Of a stretch of 64,000 nt of DNA, positions 27,544 to 37,450 are shown piece by piece. The translations under genes and the position numbers were made by a program. The notes below the pieces were generated by a model. It saw nothing but the letters and a program-made list of their open reading frames with translations. It searched no databases and was not told the origin of the DNA. Every line of letters begins with the position of its first letter. Position 1 is the stretch's first letter. Origin of the DNA: Acidimicrobiia bacterium (lineage in GTDB: Bacteria; Actinomycetota; Acidimicrobiia; Acidimicrobiales; Acidimicrobilacustridaceae); assembly GCA_020832495.1 (NCBI GenBank), contig JAFIEP010000039.1, positions 1 through 64,000 of the forward strand. The letters run 5' to 3'.

Positions 27544-30500
27544 TCATTCCCCCTCGTTCGGCCGGGCGACGCCCAGCAACTCGTCAGCCGATCTCGTGCC
27601 GCTGCGAGCGATGACGTCGTCGGTGACCCCCAGGTAGGAGGCCACCACACGCTCGTGGTGTAGCACGTGGTCGGCAGAACCTTCGGTCACCACTGCACCC
27701 TGGTCCAACGCCACCAGCCGATCGGAGATGGACGTGACCAGTGGCATGTCGTGTTCGATGACGAGCACGCTCGCCTCGAGCTCGTCGCGGAGGCGCTCGA
27801 TGACGGGGCCGAGCGCCTCGGTCTCCCGCTGGGCGATGCCGCTCGAGGGCTCGTCGAGCAGCACCACGTTCGGGCGGTGGGCCACGATGCAGGCCAGGTC
27901 CACGATGCGCCGGGACCCGGTGGACAGCTCGCGGACGAACTTGGTGCGGAAGGCCTCGAGGCCGAGCAGGGCAATGAGCTCGTCGGTGCGTTCCTGCACG
28001 GCCGCCTCCGAGTCGTACACCGCCGGCAGATGCAGGGCGGCCAGCAACGGATCCCGCACGGCGGTCCAGCGGTCGAGCGCCACCTTGATGGTCTCCTCCA
28101 CGGTCAGTGTCGGGAAGAGACGAGCGTCCTGGAAGGAGCGTCCGAGCCCCGCGGCGGCCCGCGCCGTCGCCGAACGGTCGGTGACATCCACCCCGCCGAG
28201 GAGCAGCCGTCCGCCGTCGAGGGGCTGGAACCCGCTGATGAGATCGAACAGTGTTGTCTTGCCGGCACCGTTGGGACCGATGATGCCGACGATCTCGCCC
28301 GGCGCCACCCGTAGGTGGACGTCGTCGACGGCCACGATGCCACCGAACCGCCGGCTGAGCCCCACCAACTCCAGCGCCGGGGTCACCCCACCGTCGGCGG
28401 CCGAGGCGCCCTCGACCTCCGCCGACGCCGGAGCACCACGGGCAGGCGATCGGCCCGCACCGCCACCTGCGCCGTTCCCTGCGTCGCCTCCTGCGTCGCC
28501 TCCTGCGCCGTTGCCGGTCGTCGCCGCCCGGGCGGCCATGCCCGACTCCGCACCCTCGAGGAACACCGACCGCAACACGTCGGGCCGTTCCAGCAGTTCG
28601 GCGGTGGGCCCGTGGAACCGGATCTCGCCCTTTTCGAGGAAGTAGGCCTCCTCGGCCACGGTGAGCGCCACGTTCACCGACTGCTCCACCAAGATGATGG
28701 TTGTGCCCGCCTCGCTCATGGCTCGCACGATGGGCAGCAACTGCTCGACCACCACCGGGGCCAGCCCCAGCGACAGCTCGTCGATCATCAACAGCCGTGG
28801 CTTCTGCATGAAGGCCATGCCCAATGCCAACATCTGCTGTTGACCACCGGAGAGGTTGGCCGCCGGTTCGTCGCGCCGCTCGTCGAGCACGGGGAACTTC
28901 TCGTAGACCGACGCCGCGCCCTCGGCCAGCGCCTCGCGATCGCCTCGGGACAGCCACCCGGCGATGCGCAGGTTCTCGGCCACGGTGAGCGACGGGAAGA
29001 CCCCCTGCCCTCCGGGCACCTGCAGTACCCCACGGGCGGCGATCTCGTTGGGCGGGGCGTGGGTCATGTCGCGCCCGTCGAAGATGACCGCACCCTTGTC
29101 GGCCTCCACTGCGCCACTGATGGCCCGCAGCAGCGTCGACTTGCCGGCCCCGTTGGTGCCGAGCAGGGCCACGATCTCGCCCTCGCCCACCTCGAAGTCC
29201 ACCCCGAACAGCACCTGGACGTCGCCGTAGGCCACGTCCAGTTCGCGCACCAACAGCAGCTTCGAGCGACCCTGACGTCGTTCGGCGGCCGCCTCGGAGA
29301 GCGCGGCAGAGGTGGTCCACACGTTCGTGATGTCGCGCTGGATGAACTGCCCGGCCGAAGCAATGGCCAGCCCGCCGAAGAGGAACATCGGCACCATGGC
29401 CAGCATGCCCACCCGTAGGCCGTAGGCCTCGCCGATGAGACCGATGACGGGGATCAGCGCCAGGCCGGGCAACACGAACACCGAGCCCATGGAGAACCCC
29501 ATGGAGCGGGCGCGGGCGGGGATGGCCAGGCTCAGCGCAGCGAAAATGCCCGGGAGCAGGAAGGCCAAGCTTCCGCTGATCACGACGTTGGCCACCAGCG
29601 CCACGGCCAGGTTGGGAGCGAAAGCGAAAACGATGGAGCCTGCACTGACCACGAAGATGACGTACGACAAGAACTTGAACAGCGACGCCGGGTCCTTGGC
29701 GAACATCCGCATGCCCAACTTGGCCCCGACGATGAGGCCCACGATCTGGAAGGGTTCGGTGGCCGACCCCACGAAGCCACGCTGGGCGGCGTCGAGGCCG
29801 AACACCTCCTCGTAGTAGAAGCTGGCGAACAGCAGGAAGCCGGCAACTGCCGGCGCCAGGAAGGGCAACGTGCGGTAGATGCGACGCAGGCTGTCGATCT
29901 TCCAGCACATCCGCCAGGCCTCGGCGAACGACGGGGCGTCCTCCTCGGTGGCGATGGCCTCCTCGCTGGCCCCCATGGCCCGCCGTTCGCGAGCGCCCCG
30001 CACCGGCTCCCGAAGCCGCAGGCCGAGGAGCACCAACAGCACGGTGGGGATGGCGAAGACGAGGAACGGCACCCGCCACGAGAACCAGGTGGCCAGCAAC
30101 CCGGCGGTGATGGGGCCGATGAACTGGCCCACCGAGTTGGCCGCCCGGTGGAACGAGTAGATCCGGGGCCGCAGCTCCATTGGGTAGTAGTCGGCGATGA
30201 GCGAGTTGTGGGTGGGGTCGGTGAACGCCTTGCCGATCTGCGAGCCGGCCAGCGCGATGCCCAGGATCCACGCCGTGGCCGCCGTGCCGATGCCGACGGA
30301 GAAGAAAGCCAGCACCATCCCGCCGAGCAACGCCAGGCGCACCCGGTTCGTGCGGTCCGCCCACGTGGCGATGGGGACGGTGAGCCCCAGCGCAGCGGCG
30401 AAGGCCAGGAACACGACGATGGTGATACCGCTCAGGCCGATGCCGAAGTAGTCGGCGATGTCGGGGGCCAGGATGCCGAAGGCGGAACGATTGAGCTCGT

Positions 30501-30645
30501 CGACGACGTTCAGGCCGAACAAGATGAGCAGCGCGTAGAGCGGGCCGTCGCCGGTGAGGCCGTCCATCCACCGCACCGGGTGGCGGACGGCATACCGGAA
30601 GCGTTCGTGCCACGATCCGGGCTGGGCGGCCACGCCGGGGATCAC
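27544..30645 (-). CDS. MFS transporter fused to LivF-type and LivG-type ABC ATPases
   Basis: A single 1033-residue polypeptide. Residues 35-440 are a 12-helix MFS transporter with the loop motif 'ATWADRTNRVRLALLGG' and 'GKAFTDPTHNSLIADYYP'. Residues 462-695 are a LivF-like ATPase (Walker A GTNGAGKST at 496, LSGGQQQ at 598, 'LLMIDELSLGLAP'). A Gly/Ala linker runs 700-750. Residues 757-1030 are a LivG-like ATPase (Walker A GPNGAGKTT at 790, 'LSTGSRR' signature, 'VVLLDEPSSGIA'). GTG start overlaps the permease stop as GTGA. No cut site or internal stop is seen. The MFS part may assist substrate entry or export; its role is inferred only from fusion. Confidence 0.9.
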   Translation of the reverse strand: MIPGVAAQPGSWHERFRYAVRHPVRWMDGLTGDGPLYALLILFGLNVVDELNRSAFGILAPDIADYFGIGLSGITIVVFLAFAAALGLTVPIATWADRTNRVRLALLGGMVLAFFSVGIGTAATAWILGIALAGSQIGKAFTDPTHNSLIADYYPMELRPRIYSFHRAANSVGQFIGPITAGLLATWFSWRVPFLVFAIPTVLLVLLGLRLREPVRGARERRAMGASEEAIATEEDAPSFAEAWRMCWKIDSLRRIYRTLPFLAPAVAGFLLFASFYYEEVFGLDAAQRGFVGSATEPFQIVGLIVGAKLGMRMFAKDPASLFKFLSYVIFVVSAGSIVFAFAPNLAVALVANVVISGSLAFLLPGIFAALSLAIPARARSMGFSMGSVFVLPGLALIPVIGLIGEAYGLRVGMLAMVPMFLFGGLAIASAGQFIQRDITNVWTTSAALSEAAAERRQGRSKLLLVRELDVAYGDVQVLFGVDFEVGEGEIVALLGTNGAGKSTLLRAISGAVEADKGAVIFDGRDMTHAPPNEIAARGVLQVPGGQGVFPSLTVAENLRIAGWLSRGDREALAEGAASVYEKFPVLDERRDEPAANLSGGQQQMLALGMAFMQKPRLLMIDELSLGLAPVVVEQLLPIVRAMSEAGTTIILVEQSVNVALTVAEEAYFLEKGEIRFHGPTAELLERPDVLRSVFLEGAESGMAARAATTGNGAGGDAGGDAGNGAGGGAGRSPARGAPASAEVEGASAADGGVTPALELVGLSRRFGGIVAVDDVHLRVAPGEIVGIIGPNGAGKTTLFDLISGFQPLDGGRLLLGGVDVTDRSATARAAAGLGRSFQDARLFPTLTVEETIKVALDRWTAVRDPLLAALHLPAVYDSEAAVQERTDELIALLGLEAFRTKFVRELSTGSRRIVDLACIVAHRPNVVLLDEPSSGIAQRETEALGPVIERLRDELEASVLVIEHDMPLVTSISDRLVALDQGAVVTEGSADHVLHHERVVASYLGVTDDVIARSGTRSADELLGVARPNEGE

Positions 30646-32876
30646 GAGCCACCCACCTCAGCCGGTTCCTCCGGGCCGCCCGGCGAGTCGATGCTGGCCG
30701 TGCCCTCGTCGAGCGCGGCCGCCGCCGCTTCGAACTCGCCTTCGACCATGGCCTCGAGTTCGCGCTGGTCGGCCAGCAGGCTCGGGGAGACGATGCGGTG
30801 TCGCCGGGCCACCGAGCGCAACCACAGGTCGCGCCCGCGATACACGGCGCCGCCGAGGCCGCCCGGCACCAGCAGCAACACGATGAGCACACCGACGGAG
30901 GTGGCCAGCAGTTGGAACTCGGTGGGGAAGAACCAACCGCCGCCTTGGAGGTAGAGCGCGCCGAGCGTGGCACCGAGGATCGAACCAAGCCCTCCGACCA
31001 CCGCAGCGGTGAAGACCAACAGGTTCTGCTCGGCGGCCACCAGGTTCAGGGTGAAGAACTGCTGGTGGTGGACCAGCAGGCCGCCGGCGAAGGCGGCCAC
31101 GAAGCCCGACACGGCAAAGGCGGTCAGCTTGGCTCGCACCACGCTCACGCCGTAGGACTGCGCCCCCCGCTCGTTCTCCCGCATAGCGATCAGGACCCGA
31201 CCGGTGCGCGACCGGCGAATGCCCTGCACCACGAAGGCCATGAGGGCGAACCCGCCCAGGCACACGTAGTAGATCCGCGTCGGCGAGTCGAGGCTCCACT
31301 GACCGAGCAACGGTGGCCGAGCGATACGCTCGTTCACCCTGGGCACCCAGCCAAAGAACTGGGCGTTGAGGAAGTACGACGACGTCGCCAACCCGAAGGC
31401 CAGCGTCACCACCCCCAGGTAGAGGCCACGCAGGCGCAGCGCCGGGAGCCCGACGAGCAGGGCGACCAGGGCGCCGGCAACACCGGCCACCAGCAACGCC
31501 AGGGTGAGATCCAGTCCCCACTGTGACGTCGCCACCGCCGCCACTGCTGCCCCGATGCCCACGAAGCCCATCTGTCCCAGCGACACCTGGCCCGCCCACC
31601 CGGTGAGCACCACCAGCGACATGGCGATGATGGCGTAGATGATCACCGCCGAGGCCTTCAGCGAGTCGGCCGCTCCGAGCACGTGGGGCAGCACGAGCAG
31701 CCCCACGGTCACCAACCCGACGAGGGCGACCCGCACGATCTGCACCTCGGGCACGGAACGCACCTCGGGGGGCACCGGGCGCACGTCGTCGGTGGTCTGC
31801 CACGACGACGAGGCATCGGTCTCCGCACGCGTGGTTCCGCTGCGTTGCACGAGCAGCGCCACCAGGATGACCAAGCCGATGATCGGTGTCACCAGCACCG
31901 CCCGCTCGGAGGGGATGGTGGCGAAACCCAGGTTGATCTGGTCGTTCCAGATGACCCCCTGTTCCAGTAGGCCCAGCGCCACCGCCGAGGTGGCGATGGC
32001 CGGCAGGTCGGTGAGCTTCCCCAGGGTCAGCGCGGCGAGGGCCAGCAACAGCACGTTCAGGCTGAACACCGGGCCGAAGGGCAACCCCACGATGCCGGCC
32101 CGCAGCGCCAAGCCAACGAAGGACAACACGGCGGCCAGGGCCCACACGTAGGTGTTGATGCGCTTCACCGGGATGCCGAGCAGGCTGGCCCGCTGGGCAC
32201 GTTCGGCACTGGCCCGGATGGCGATACCCACCGTGGTGACCCGCAGGAACACCGCAACGCCGACGAGCACCGCCGGGGACACGATCCAGGCGACCACGTG
32301 GTCCGCCCGGAAGATGAGCGGATCGATGGTGAAGCTCAGGTCCCACGGGAACGAGATGCGATCACCCCGCACCTCCACCGAGCGGACGTCGCGACCGGTG
32401 AGCCAGGCCAGCCAGTCGGGAAGGTACAGGGTGATCACCACGAGCAGCTGGGCCAGCCCGATGGTGGCCACCGTCAGGATGAGGCGCGGCGCGGCGAAGA
32501 ACCGGCGGATGATGGCCAGCTCGACCAGTGCGCCCAACACCAGCGCCGCCGCCAGGCCCAACACCAAGCCGGCAACGTAGTGCCAGGCGAAGCTCTGGAT
32601 GAGGATCACCGACAGCATGGCCGGGGCCACCCCCAGGTCACCCTGGGCGAAGTTGAGGATCCGGTTCGCCCGGTAGACGAGCGCCATGCCCAAAGCCACC
32701 AGCGCGCCGAGCAGACCCACGGTGAGCCCCTGGATCCACATGCCGAGCGGCAGGGGGAAGAGCAGCAGTTGGACGACGACCACCACCGCTGCCGGTGCGC
32801 AGATGGTGCCGAGACGCTGGACGCGAGGCGGCAGCGTGCTCGCCCGGCCTGCCAGCCCCCCATCGGTGGTGCTCAC
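30642..32876 (-). CDS. fused LivH-LivM branched-chain amino-acid type ABC permease
   Basis: A 744-residue membrane protein joining two permeases normally encoded separately. Residues about 30-360 are LivH-like ('GALVALGMALVYRANRILNFAQGDLG', in segments, and 'IRASAERAQRASLLGIPVKRIN'). Residues about 395-690 are LivM-like ('LTGWAGQVSLGQMGFVGIGA', 'LRLRGLYLGVVTLAFG', 'IAMRENERGAQSYGV'). A charged C-terminal tail follows. It is the first gene of a three-gene operon with the MFS-LivFG protein and the binding protein. Together these provide a complete importer in three chains. Confidence 0.93.
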   Translation of the reverse strand: MSTTDGGLAGRASTLPPRVQRLGTICAPAAVVVVVQLLLFPLPLGMWIQGLTVGLLGALVALGMALVYRANRILNFAQGDLGVAPAMLSVILIQSFAWHYVAGLVLGLAAALVLGALVELAIIRRFFAAPRLILTVATIGLAQLLVVITLYLPDWLAWLTGRDVRSVEVRGDRISFPWDLSFTIDPLIFRADHVVAWIVSPAVLVGVAVFLRVTTVGIAIRASAERAQRASLLGIPVKRINTYVWALAAVLSFVGLALRAGIVGLPFGPVFSLNVLLLALAALTLGKLTDLPAIATSAVALGLLEQGVIWNDQINLGFATIPSERAVLVTPIIGLVILVALLVQRSGTTRAETDASSSWQTTDDVRPVPPEVRSVPEVQIVRVALVGLVTVGLLVLPHVLGAADSLKASAVIIYAIIAMSLVVLTGWAGQVSLGQMGFVGIGAAVAAVATSQWGLDLTLALLVAGVAGALVALLVGLPALRLRGLYLGVVTLAFGLATSSYFLNAQFFGWVPRVNERIARPPLLGQWSLDSPTRIYYVCLGGFALMAFVVQGIRRSRTGRVLIAMRENERGAQSYGVSVVRAKLTAFAVSGFVAAFAGGLLVHHQQFFTLNLVAAEQNLLVFTAAVVGGLGSILGATLGALYLQGGGWFFPTEFQLLATSVGVLIVLLLVPGGLGGAVYRGRDLWLRSVARRHRIVSPSLLADQRELEAMVEGEFEAAAAALDEGTASIDSPGGPEEPAEVGGS

Positions 32877-33081
32877 GTATCTCCCTCGTCAGGTCCGTGC
32901 CACGGCAGGCCGTGTCATGCCCTGCGATACCGTCCCCCACGGGGAGCGGATCGTCCTCACGGTGTTCCCCATTCCCCACCCCGGCCCGGTGTGGGCCTCG
33001 GCGGGCACTCGATTGCACTCAGCGTGCAAGGACGCTAGCCGAGCCTCCGACAGTGTCGCGCGTCACAACACTGAACGGCGG

Positions 33082-33110
33082 TTCACGACCCTGCGCAGGC
33101 GCACTACGGT
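33082..33110 (+). promoter_or_regulatory. possible promoter for the LLM oxidoreductase gene
   Basis: TTCACG and TACGGT are spaced by 17 bases, 26 bases before the ATG. The matches to consensus are only moderate. The surrounding 259-base gap (32877-33135) is a divergent promoter region with no other feature I can support. Confidence 0.3.
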
Positions 33111-33135
33111 GCTCGGCAACCACTGGGGGTGACAC

Positions 33136-34161
33136 ATGCTGGTCGACGGAACACTGGGCGGATCGCTGCGAGGGGTGGCGGCGCACGCACGAACCACCGA
33201 GGACGCAGGCTACGACGGGGTCTGGACCGCAGAGACGAGCCACGACCCGTTCTTCCCGTTGCTGCTCGCCGCCGAGCACACCGAGCGACTGCAACTCGGC
33301 ACGGGGATCGCCGTCGCCTTCGCCCGCAACCCCATGACGGTGGCGCAGATCGGCTGGGATCTCCAGGAGTACTCCGGCGGTCGCTTCCTCTTGGGGCTCG
33401 GCAGTCAGATCAAGCCCCACATCACCCGTCGCTTCTCCATGCCCTGGTCGTCGCCGGCGGCACGGATGCGTGAGTTCGTAGAGGCGTTGCACGCCATCTG
33501 GGACTGCTGGAACGACGGCACCCGGCTGGCCTTCGAGGGCGAGTTCTACAGCCACACCCTCATGACGCCCTTCTTCAACCCGGGGCCGAACCCGCACGGC
33601 AAGCCGAAGGTCTTCCTGGCCGCCGTCGGCGAGAAGATGACCGAGACGGTGGGTGCGGTGTGCGACGGCATGCTGGTGCACGGCTTCACCACCGAGCGCT
33701 ACCTGCGCGAGGTCACCCTGCCGGCACTGGTGCGCGGCGCCGACAGCACCGGGCGCGCCGCGGCGGAGGTGGAACTGTCGCTGCCCGCGTTCGTGGTCAC
33801 CGGTGTCGACGACGACGCCATGGCCAAGGCCGGCGACGCCGTGCGCAGCCAGATCGCTTTCTACGGCTCGACCCCTGCCTACCGGGGTGTGCTCGACCTC
33901 CACGGCTGGGGCGACCTGCAACCGGAGTTGAACCGACTGTCGAAGCAAGGGGCCTGGCAGGAGATGGCCGGGCTCATCGACGACGACATCCTGGCCACCT
34001 TCGCCGTGGTGGCCGAACCAGCGCGAGTCGCCGACGGCCTCCTGAAACGCTTCGGCGACGTGGTGCACCGCCTCACGTTCTACGCCCCCTACGACGTGCC
34101 CTCCGGCACCTGGGAACAGGTGGTGGCCGACCTTCACCGCCACAGTCCACCGACCGCCTGA
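33136..34161 (+). CDS. LLM-class F420-dependent oxidoreductase
   Basis: A 341-residue luciferase-like TIM-barrel protein. The family pattern is clear: 'ARTTEDAGYDGVWTAET', 'TERLQLGTGIAVAFARNPM', 'YSGGRFLLGLGSQIKPHITRRF' and 'GKPKVFLAAVGEKM'. Such actinobacterial proteins mostly use coenzyme F420 and act on lipids, aldehydes or xenobiotics; the substrate here is unknown. The ATG has GGGGTG upstream. It precedes the P450 gene on the same strand with a 55-base gap, suggesting a shared oxidative pathway. Confidence 0.88.
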   Translation: MLVDGTLGGSLRGVAAHARTTEDAGYDGVWTAETSHDPFFPLLLAAEHTERLQLGTGIAVAFARNPMTVAQIGWDLQEYSGGRFLLGLGSQIKPHITRRFSMPWSSPAARMREFVEALHAIWDCWNDGTRLAFEGEFYSHTLMTPFFNPGPNPHGKPKVFLAAVGEKMTETVGAVCDGMLVHGFTTERYLREVTLPALVRGADSTGRAAAEVELSLPAFVVTGVDDDAMAKAGDAVRSQIAFYGSTPAYRGVLDLHGWGDLQPELNRLSKQGAWQEMAGLIDDDILATFAVVAEPARVADGLLKRFGDVVHRLTFYAPYDVPSGTWEQVVADLHRHSPPTA

Positions 34162-34216
34162 GCGCAACGCTGAGAACGCCGTCGGCCCGCATTCGCCTCC
34201 GACCGCAGGAGTCCCC

Positions 34217-35641
34217 ATGACCACCCCACCGGCGTTGCACATCGAACGAGACCCCGAGACCGGTCTCGCCCTGCGCGGCAGCCTCGGCGACCTGGCCTGG
34301 GAAGTGGCGGCCGACGGCACGGCCTGCCATCCCGACGGACGCCCCCTCACCCGTGAAGAACTCGTGATCCTCGGCGACAGCATCGACCCGGTCGCCGGCC
34401 GCCCGGCGTCGGAGATCGCCGCCGGCGAGATCGACCTCGGAGTGGGCGCCACCTGGATGCGTCCCGACCGCGAGGAACTGTTGGCCACCCTGCGACGCGA
34501 CCTGCCGGTCAGTCGTCACCACGGCATTCCCTTCCTCACGGGCGCACCGCCCACCGACTGGTGGGCAGTCACCCGCCTGGACGACATCCGCCACGTCAGC
34601 CGGCACCCCGAACTGTTCGCCTCGGGTCGCGGCGGCACCAACATCCCCGACCTCATCCCGGCAGTGGCCGAGTTCCTGGGGTCCATCATCAACATGGACG
34701 AGCCGCGGCACACCAAGCTGCGACGTCTCATCTCGGCGGGGTTCACCCCCCGCCAGGTGGCCCGACTCGAGGATGCCGTGCGCGCCCGCGCGGCGGCCAT
34801 CGTCGACCGGCTGGCCGAGGGCACCAGTTGCGACGTGGTGGCCGACATCGCCGCTCCCCTGCCGTTGCAGGTCATCTGCGACATGATGGGCATCCCCGAG
34901 ACGGACGAACAGCAGATGTTCGAGTGGTCGAACGTCATCTTGGGGTTCGGCGACCCCGAGTACGTCACCTCCATGAACGACCTCATCGCCGCCGGCTACG
35001 GGCTCTACCAGTACGGCCTGGAACTGGCCCACGAACGAGCCCGCTCACCTCGCGACGACATCGCCACCGCACTGGTCGACGCCGAGGTCGACGGCGAACG
35101 GCTCACCCCCGAGGAGCTGGGGTCTTTCTTCGTGCTGCTGGTGGTGGCCGGCAACGAGACCACCCGCACCGCCATCAGCCACGGTCTGTTGGCGCTCAGC
35201 AACCACCCCGACCAGCGTGATGCCTGGCGGGCCGACCCCGAGGGTCTGGGGGCGTCGGCCACCGAGGAGATCGTGCGGTGGGCCACACCGGTGCTGCACT
35301 TCCGACGCACGGCCACCGCGGACACCGAACTCGGCGGGCAGGCCATCGCCGAGGGTGACAAGGTGGTCATGCTCTACCTGGCGGCCAACCGGGACGAGGC
35401 CCACTTCGACGATCCCGACCGCTTCGACATCACCCGCTCACCCAACGACCACGTGGCCTTCGGCGCCGGCGGCCCGCACTTCTGCCTCGGCGCCAACCTG
35501 GCCCGGCGCGAGATCAGGGTGCTGTTCGAGGAACTGCTGCCGCGGCTGCCTGACATCACCGTCACCGGCGACCCGGAGCGGTTGCGCTCGGCGTTCGTGA
35601 ACGGCATCAAACGGATGCCGGCGAGCTACACCCCCGCCTGA
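34217..35641 (+). CDS. cytochrome P450
   Basis: A 474-residue bacterial P450 monooxygenase. The I-helix oxygen-activation motif is 'VVAGNETTRTAISH', the ExxR is in 'ATEEIVRWATP', and the heme loop 'FGAGGPHFCLGANLARRE' has the axial Cys423. The loop wording and 'MDEPRHTKLRRLISAGFTPRQV' resemble the CYP123/124/125/142 group of actinobacteria, which hydroxylate sterol side chains, methyl-branched lipids or terpenes. The N-terminal extension of about 90 residues is longer than usual. No ferredoxin gene is adjacent. Confidence 0.93.
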   Translation: MTTPPALHIERDPETGLALRGSLGDLAWEVAADGTACHPDGRPLTREELVILGDSIDPVAGRPASEIAAGEIDLGVGATWMRPDREELLATLRRDLPVSRHHGIPFLTGAPPTDWWAVTRLDDIRHVSRHPELFASGRGGTNIPDLIPAVAEFLGSIINMDEPRHTKLRRLISAGFTPRQVARLEDAVRARAAAIVDRLAEGTSCDVVADIAAPLPLQVICDMMGIPETDEQQMFEWSNVILGFGDPEYVTSMNDLIAAGYGLYQYGLELAHERARSPRDDIATALVDAEVDGERLTPEELGSFFVLLVVAGNETTRTAISHGLLALSNHPDQRDAWRADPEGLGASATEEIVRWATPVLHFRRTATADTELGGQAIAEGDKVVMLYLAANRDEAHFDDPDRFDITRSPNDHVAFGAGGPHFCLGANLARREIRVLFEELLPRLPDITVTGDPERLRSAFVNGIKRMPASYTPA

Positions 35642-35656
35642 GGCGCGAGCGCACCC

Positions 35657-37321
35657 TCAGCCGGCGTTGACCGGCTCGAGGGTGCCGTCGAGGTAGCGCT
35701 GGCGGCACAGGCTGCGCTGCAGCTTGCCCGACGAGGTCTTGGGGAGCGTGCCCGCCGGAACGAGCACCACGTCGTGCGGCGGGTGACCGCAGGCGTCGCG
35801 CACCCGGTCGTGCACCTCGCGCTGCAGCACGTCGTTCGACTCGCCCTTGATCTCGGCCACCACGGCGAACGCCTCGGCACCTCGCCGGCCTTCGACGCCG
35901 AAGGCGATGACGTTGCCCGGCCGGACGCCTTCCACCGCAGCGGCAGCGCGCTCGACGTCCTCGGGGAAGATGTTGCGACCACCCACGATGATCACATCCT
36001 TGATGCGGCCACACAGCACCAGCTCGGCGCCCAGCGTGTAGGCCAGGTCGCCGGTGCGGAGCCAGCCGTCGCGGAACATCGCCTCGGTGGCCTCGGCGTT
36101 GCGGTAGTACCCGGGGGTCACCGACGTGCCCCTCAGCTCCAACTCGCCCACCTCGCGGTCGGCCAGTTCGTGGCCGGTGGCCGGGTCGACCACCCGCATC
36201 TCGAGGCCGGCCATGGGCCGCCCCAGCAGGGCGAACTCGCGGGTGCGCTCCCCGCCGACGGGGGCAGGAGCGGCGTAGCGCTCGTTCTCGAGCACGCCGC
36301 GATCGACCGGATCGGTGCGCAGTCCGGCCATGGGATCGGGGAAGGTGCCGGCGATGGCCACCTCGGCCATGCCGAACGCCGGGAAGATGGCCCCCGGGCG
36401 CAGGCCGTGGCGGGCGCCGGCGTCGATGAGCTCCCGCACGCTGGTCGGATCGATGGGCTCGGCGCCGTTCAGGGCGACCCGCAGGTGCGACAGGTCCAGC
36501 GTCTCCTTGCTGCGACGCAGGGAGCGGGCGGCCAGGGCCCAGGCGAAGTTCGGACCAGCGGTGACGGTGCCGGCGTGCTCGGAGATCCACTCCATCCACC
36601 GCGAGGGTCGACCGGTGAAGTCCTGCGGCGCCCCCAGCACCATGCGGGTGCCCGAGATCATGGGCAGCCCCAGCAGACCGACGAGGCCCATGTCGTGGTA
36701 CAGCGGCAACCAGGACACGAAGCAGTCGTTGTCGAGGTCGAGCTTGCCGCGCTCGGCGATGGCGTCGAGGTTGGCCAGGATCGTGTGGTGCGGGAGCATG
36801 ACCCCCTTCGGCTCGCTGGTGGAGCCGGAGGTGAACTGCAGGATGGCCAGCGAGTTCGGGTCCTGGGCCGGCATGGACCAGGCGGCGCCACCGAGGCGGG
36901 CGCCTTCGGTGGCCAGGGCATCCAGTTCGATGCGGGCCGGATCGCCCTCTTCTGGCTCGACGAAGGCCGAGAGCTGCGGATCGATGACCAGCAGGCGCAC
37001 ATCGGCGCGGGCGATGCGCTCGCGGGTCTGGGCCACGAACTCCTCGATGGAGGCCAAGCGCATGGGCAGCGGCAGGGCCACCACGGTGGCGCCGGCCAGC
37101 CAGATGGCCTGGATGGTGGTCACCAGTTCGCGGGTGGTCGGGCCCAGCAGGGCCACGTGGTCGCCGGGGCGGACGCCTTCGGCTGCCAGCGCAGCGGCCA
37201 CGCCGCGGGCTTCGTCGTGCAACTGGGCCCAGGGCAAGGTCACCTGGGCGTCACCGCTGACGAACGTGATGGAGCTGGCGTGCTCGGCGGCGGCTTGGAT
37301 GCGTTCGGTGAGAGTGTCCAT
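35657..37321 (-). CDS. acyl-activating enzyme (fatty acyl-AMP ligase/acyl-CoA synthetase type)
   Basis: A 554-residue member of the ANL superfamily, which adenylates carboxylic acids. Motifs: P-loop 'LQFTSGSTSEPKGVML', 'PLYHDMGLVG', 'FGMAEVAIAG', 'GWLRTGDLAY', hinge 'GRIKDVIIVGGRNIFPEDVE' and the C-terminal 'LPKTSSGKLQR' lysine. 'SWLPLYHDMGLVG' and 'GRNIFPEDVE' are typical of fatty acyl-AMP ligases (FadD21/FadD32-like). Whether it carries the FAAL insertion that blocks CoA use cannot be decided here. ATG at 37321 matches the alignment; an upstream in-frame start at 37342 exists. Convergent with the P450 gene. Confidence 0.9.
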   Translation of the reverse strand: MDTLTERIQAAAEHASSITFVSGDAQVTLPWAQLHDEARGVAAALAAEGVRPGDHVALLGPTTRELVTTIQAIWLAGATVVALPLPMRLASIEEFVAQTRERIARADVRLLVIDPQLSAFVEPEEGDPARIELDALATEGARLGGAAWSMPAQDPNSLAILQFTSGSTSEPKGVMLPHHTILANLDAIAERGKLDLDNDCFVSWLPLYHDMGLVGLLGLPMISGTRMVLGAPQDFTGRPSRWMEWISEHAGTVTAGPNFAWALAARSLRRSKETLDLSHLRVALNGAEPIDPTSVRELIDAGARHGLRPGAIFPAFGMAEVAIAGTFPDPMAGLRTDPVDRGVLENERYAAPAPVGGERTREFALLGRPMAGLEMRVVDPATGHELADREVGELELRGTSVTPGYYRNAEATEAMFRDGWLRTGDLAYTLGAELVLCGRIKDVIIVGGRNIFPEDVERAAAAVEGVRPGNVIAFGVEGRRGAEAFAVVAEIKGESNDVLQREVHDRVRDACGHPPHDVVLVPAGTLPKTSSGKLQRSLCRQRYLDGTLEPVNAG

Positions 37322-37450
37322 TGCACACTCTGACCTACCCACTCAGCGTGAGGTTACGTCTGTTGTTCGACCTCATGGCCCCCCATCACGGGACAGACCC
37401 TGATCGTGCCAGCGCTCGATGGCACCGTGGGGCTCGGGCGCCGACGGTCG

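Noticed and set aside
34073-35032. Long frames antisense to the P450, LLM and many other genes
   Set aside because: They mirror the codon pattern of the real genes on the opposite strand; their translations are His/Gly/Arg/Val-rich with no family match.
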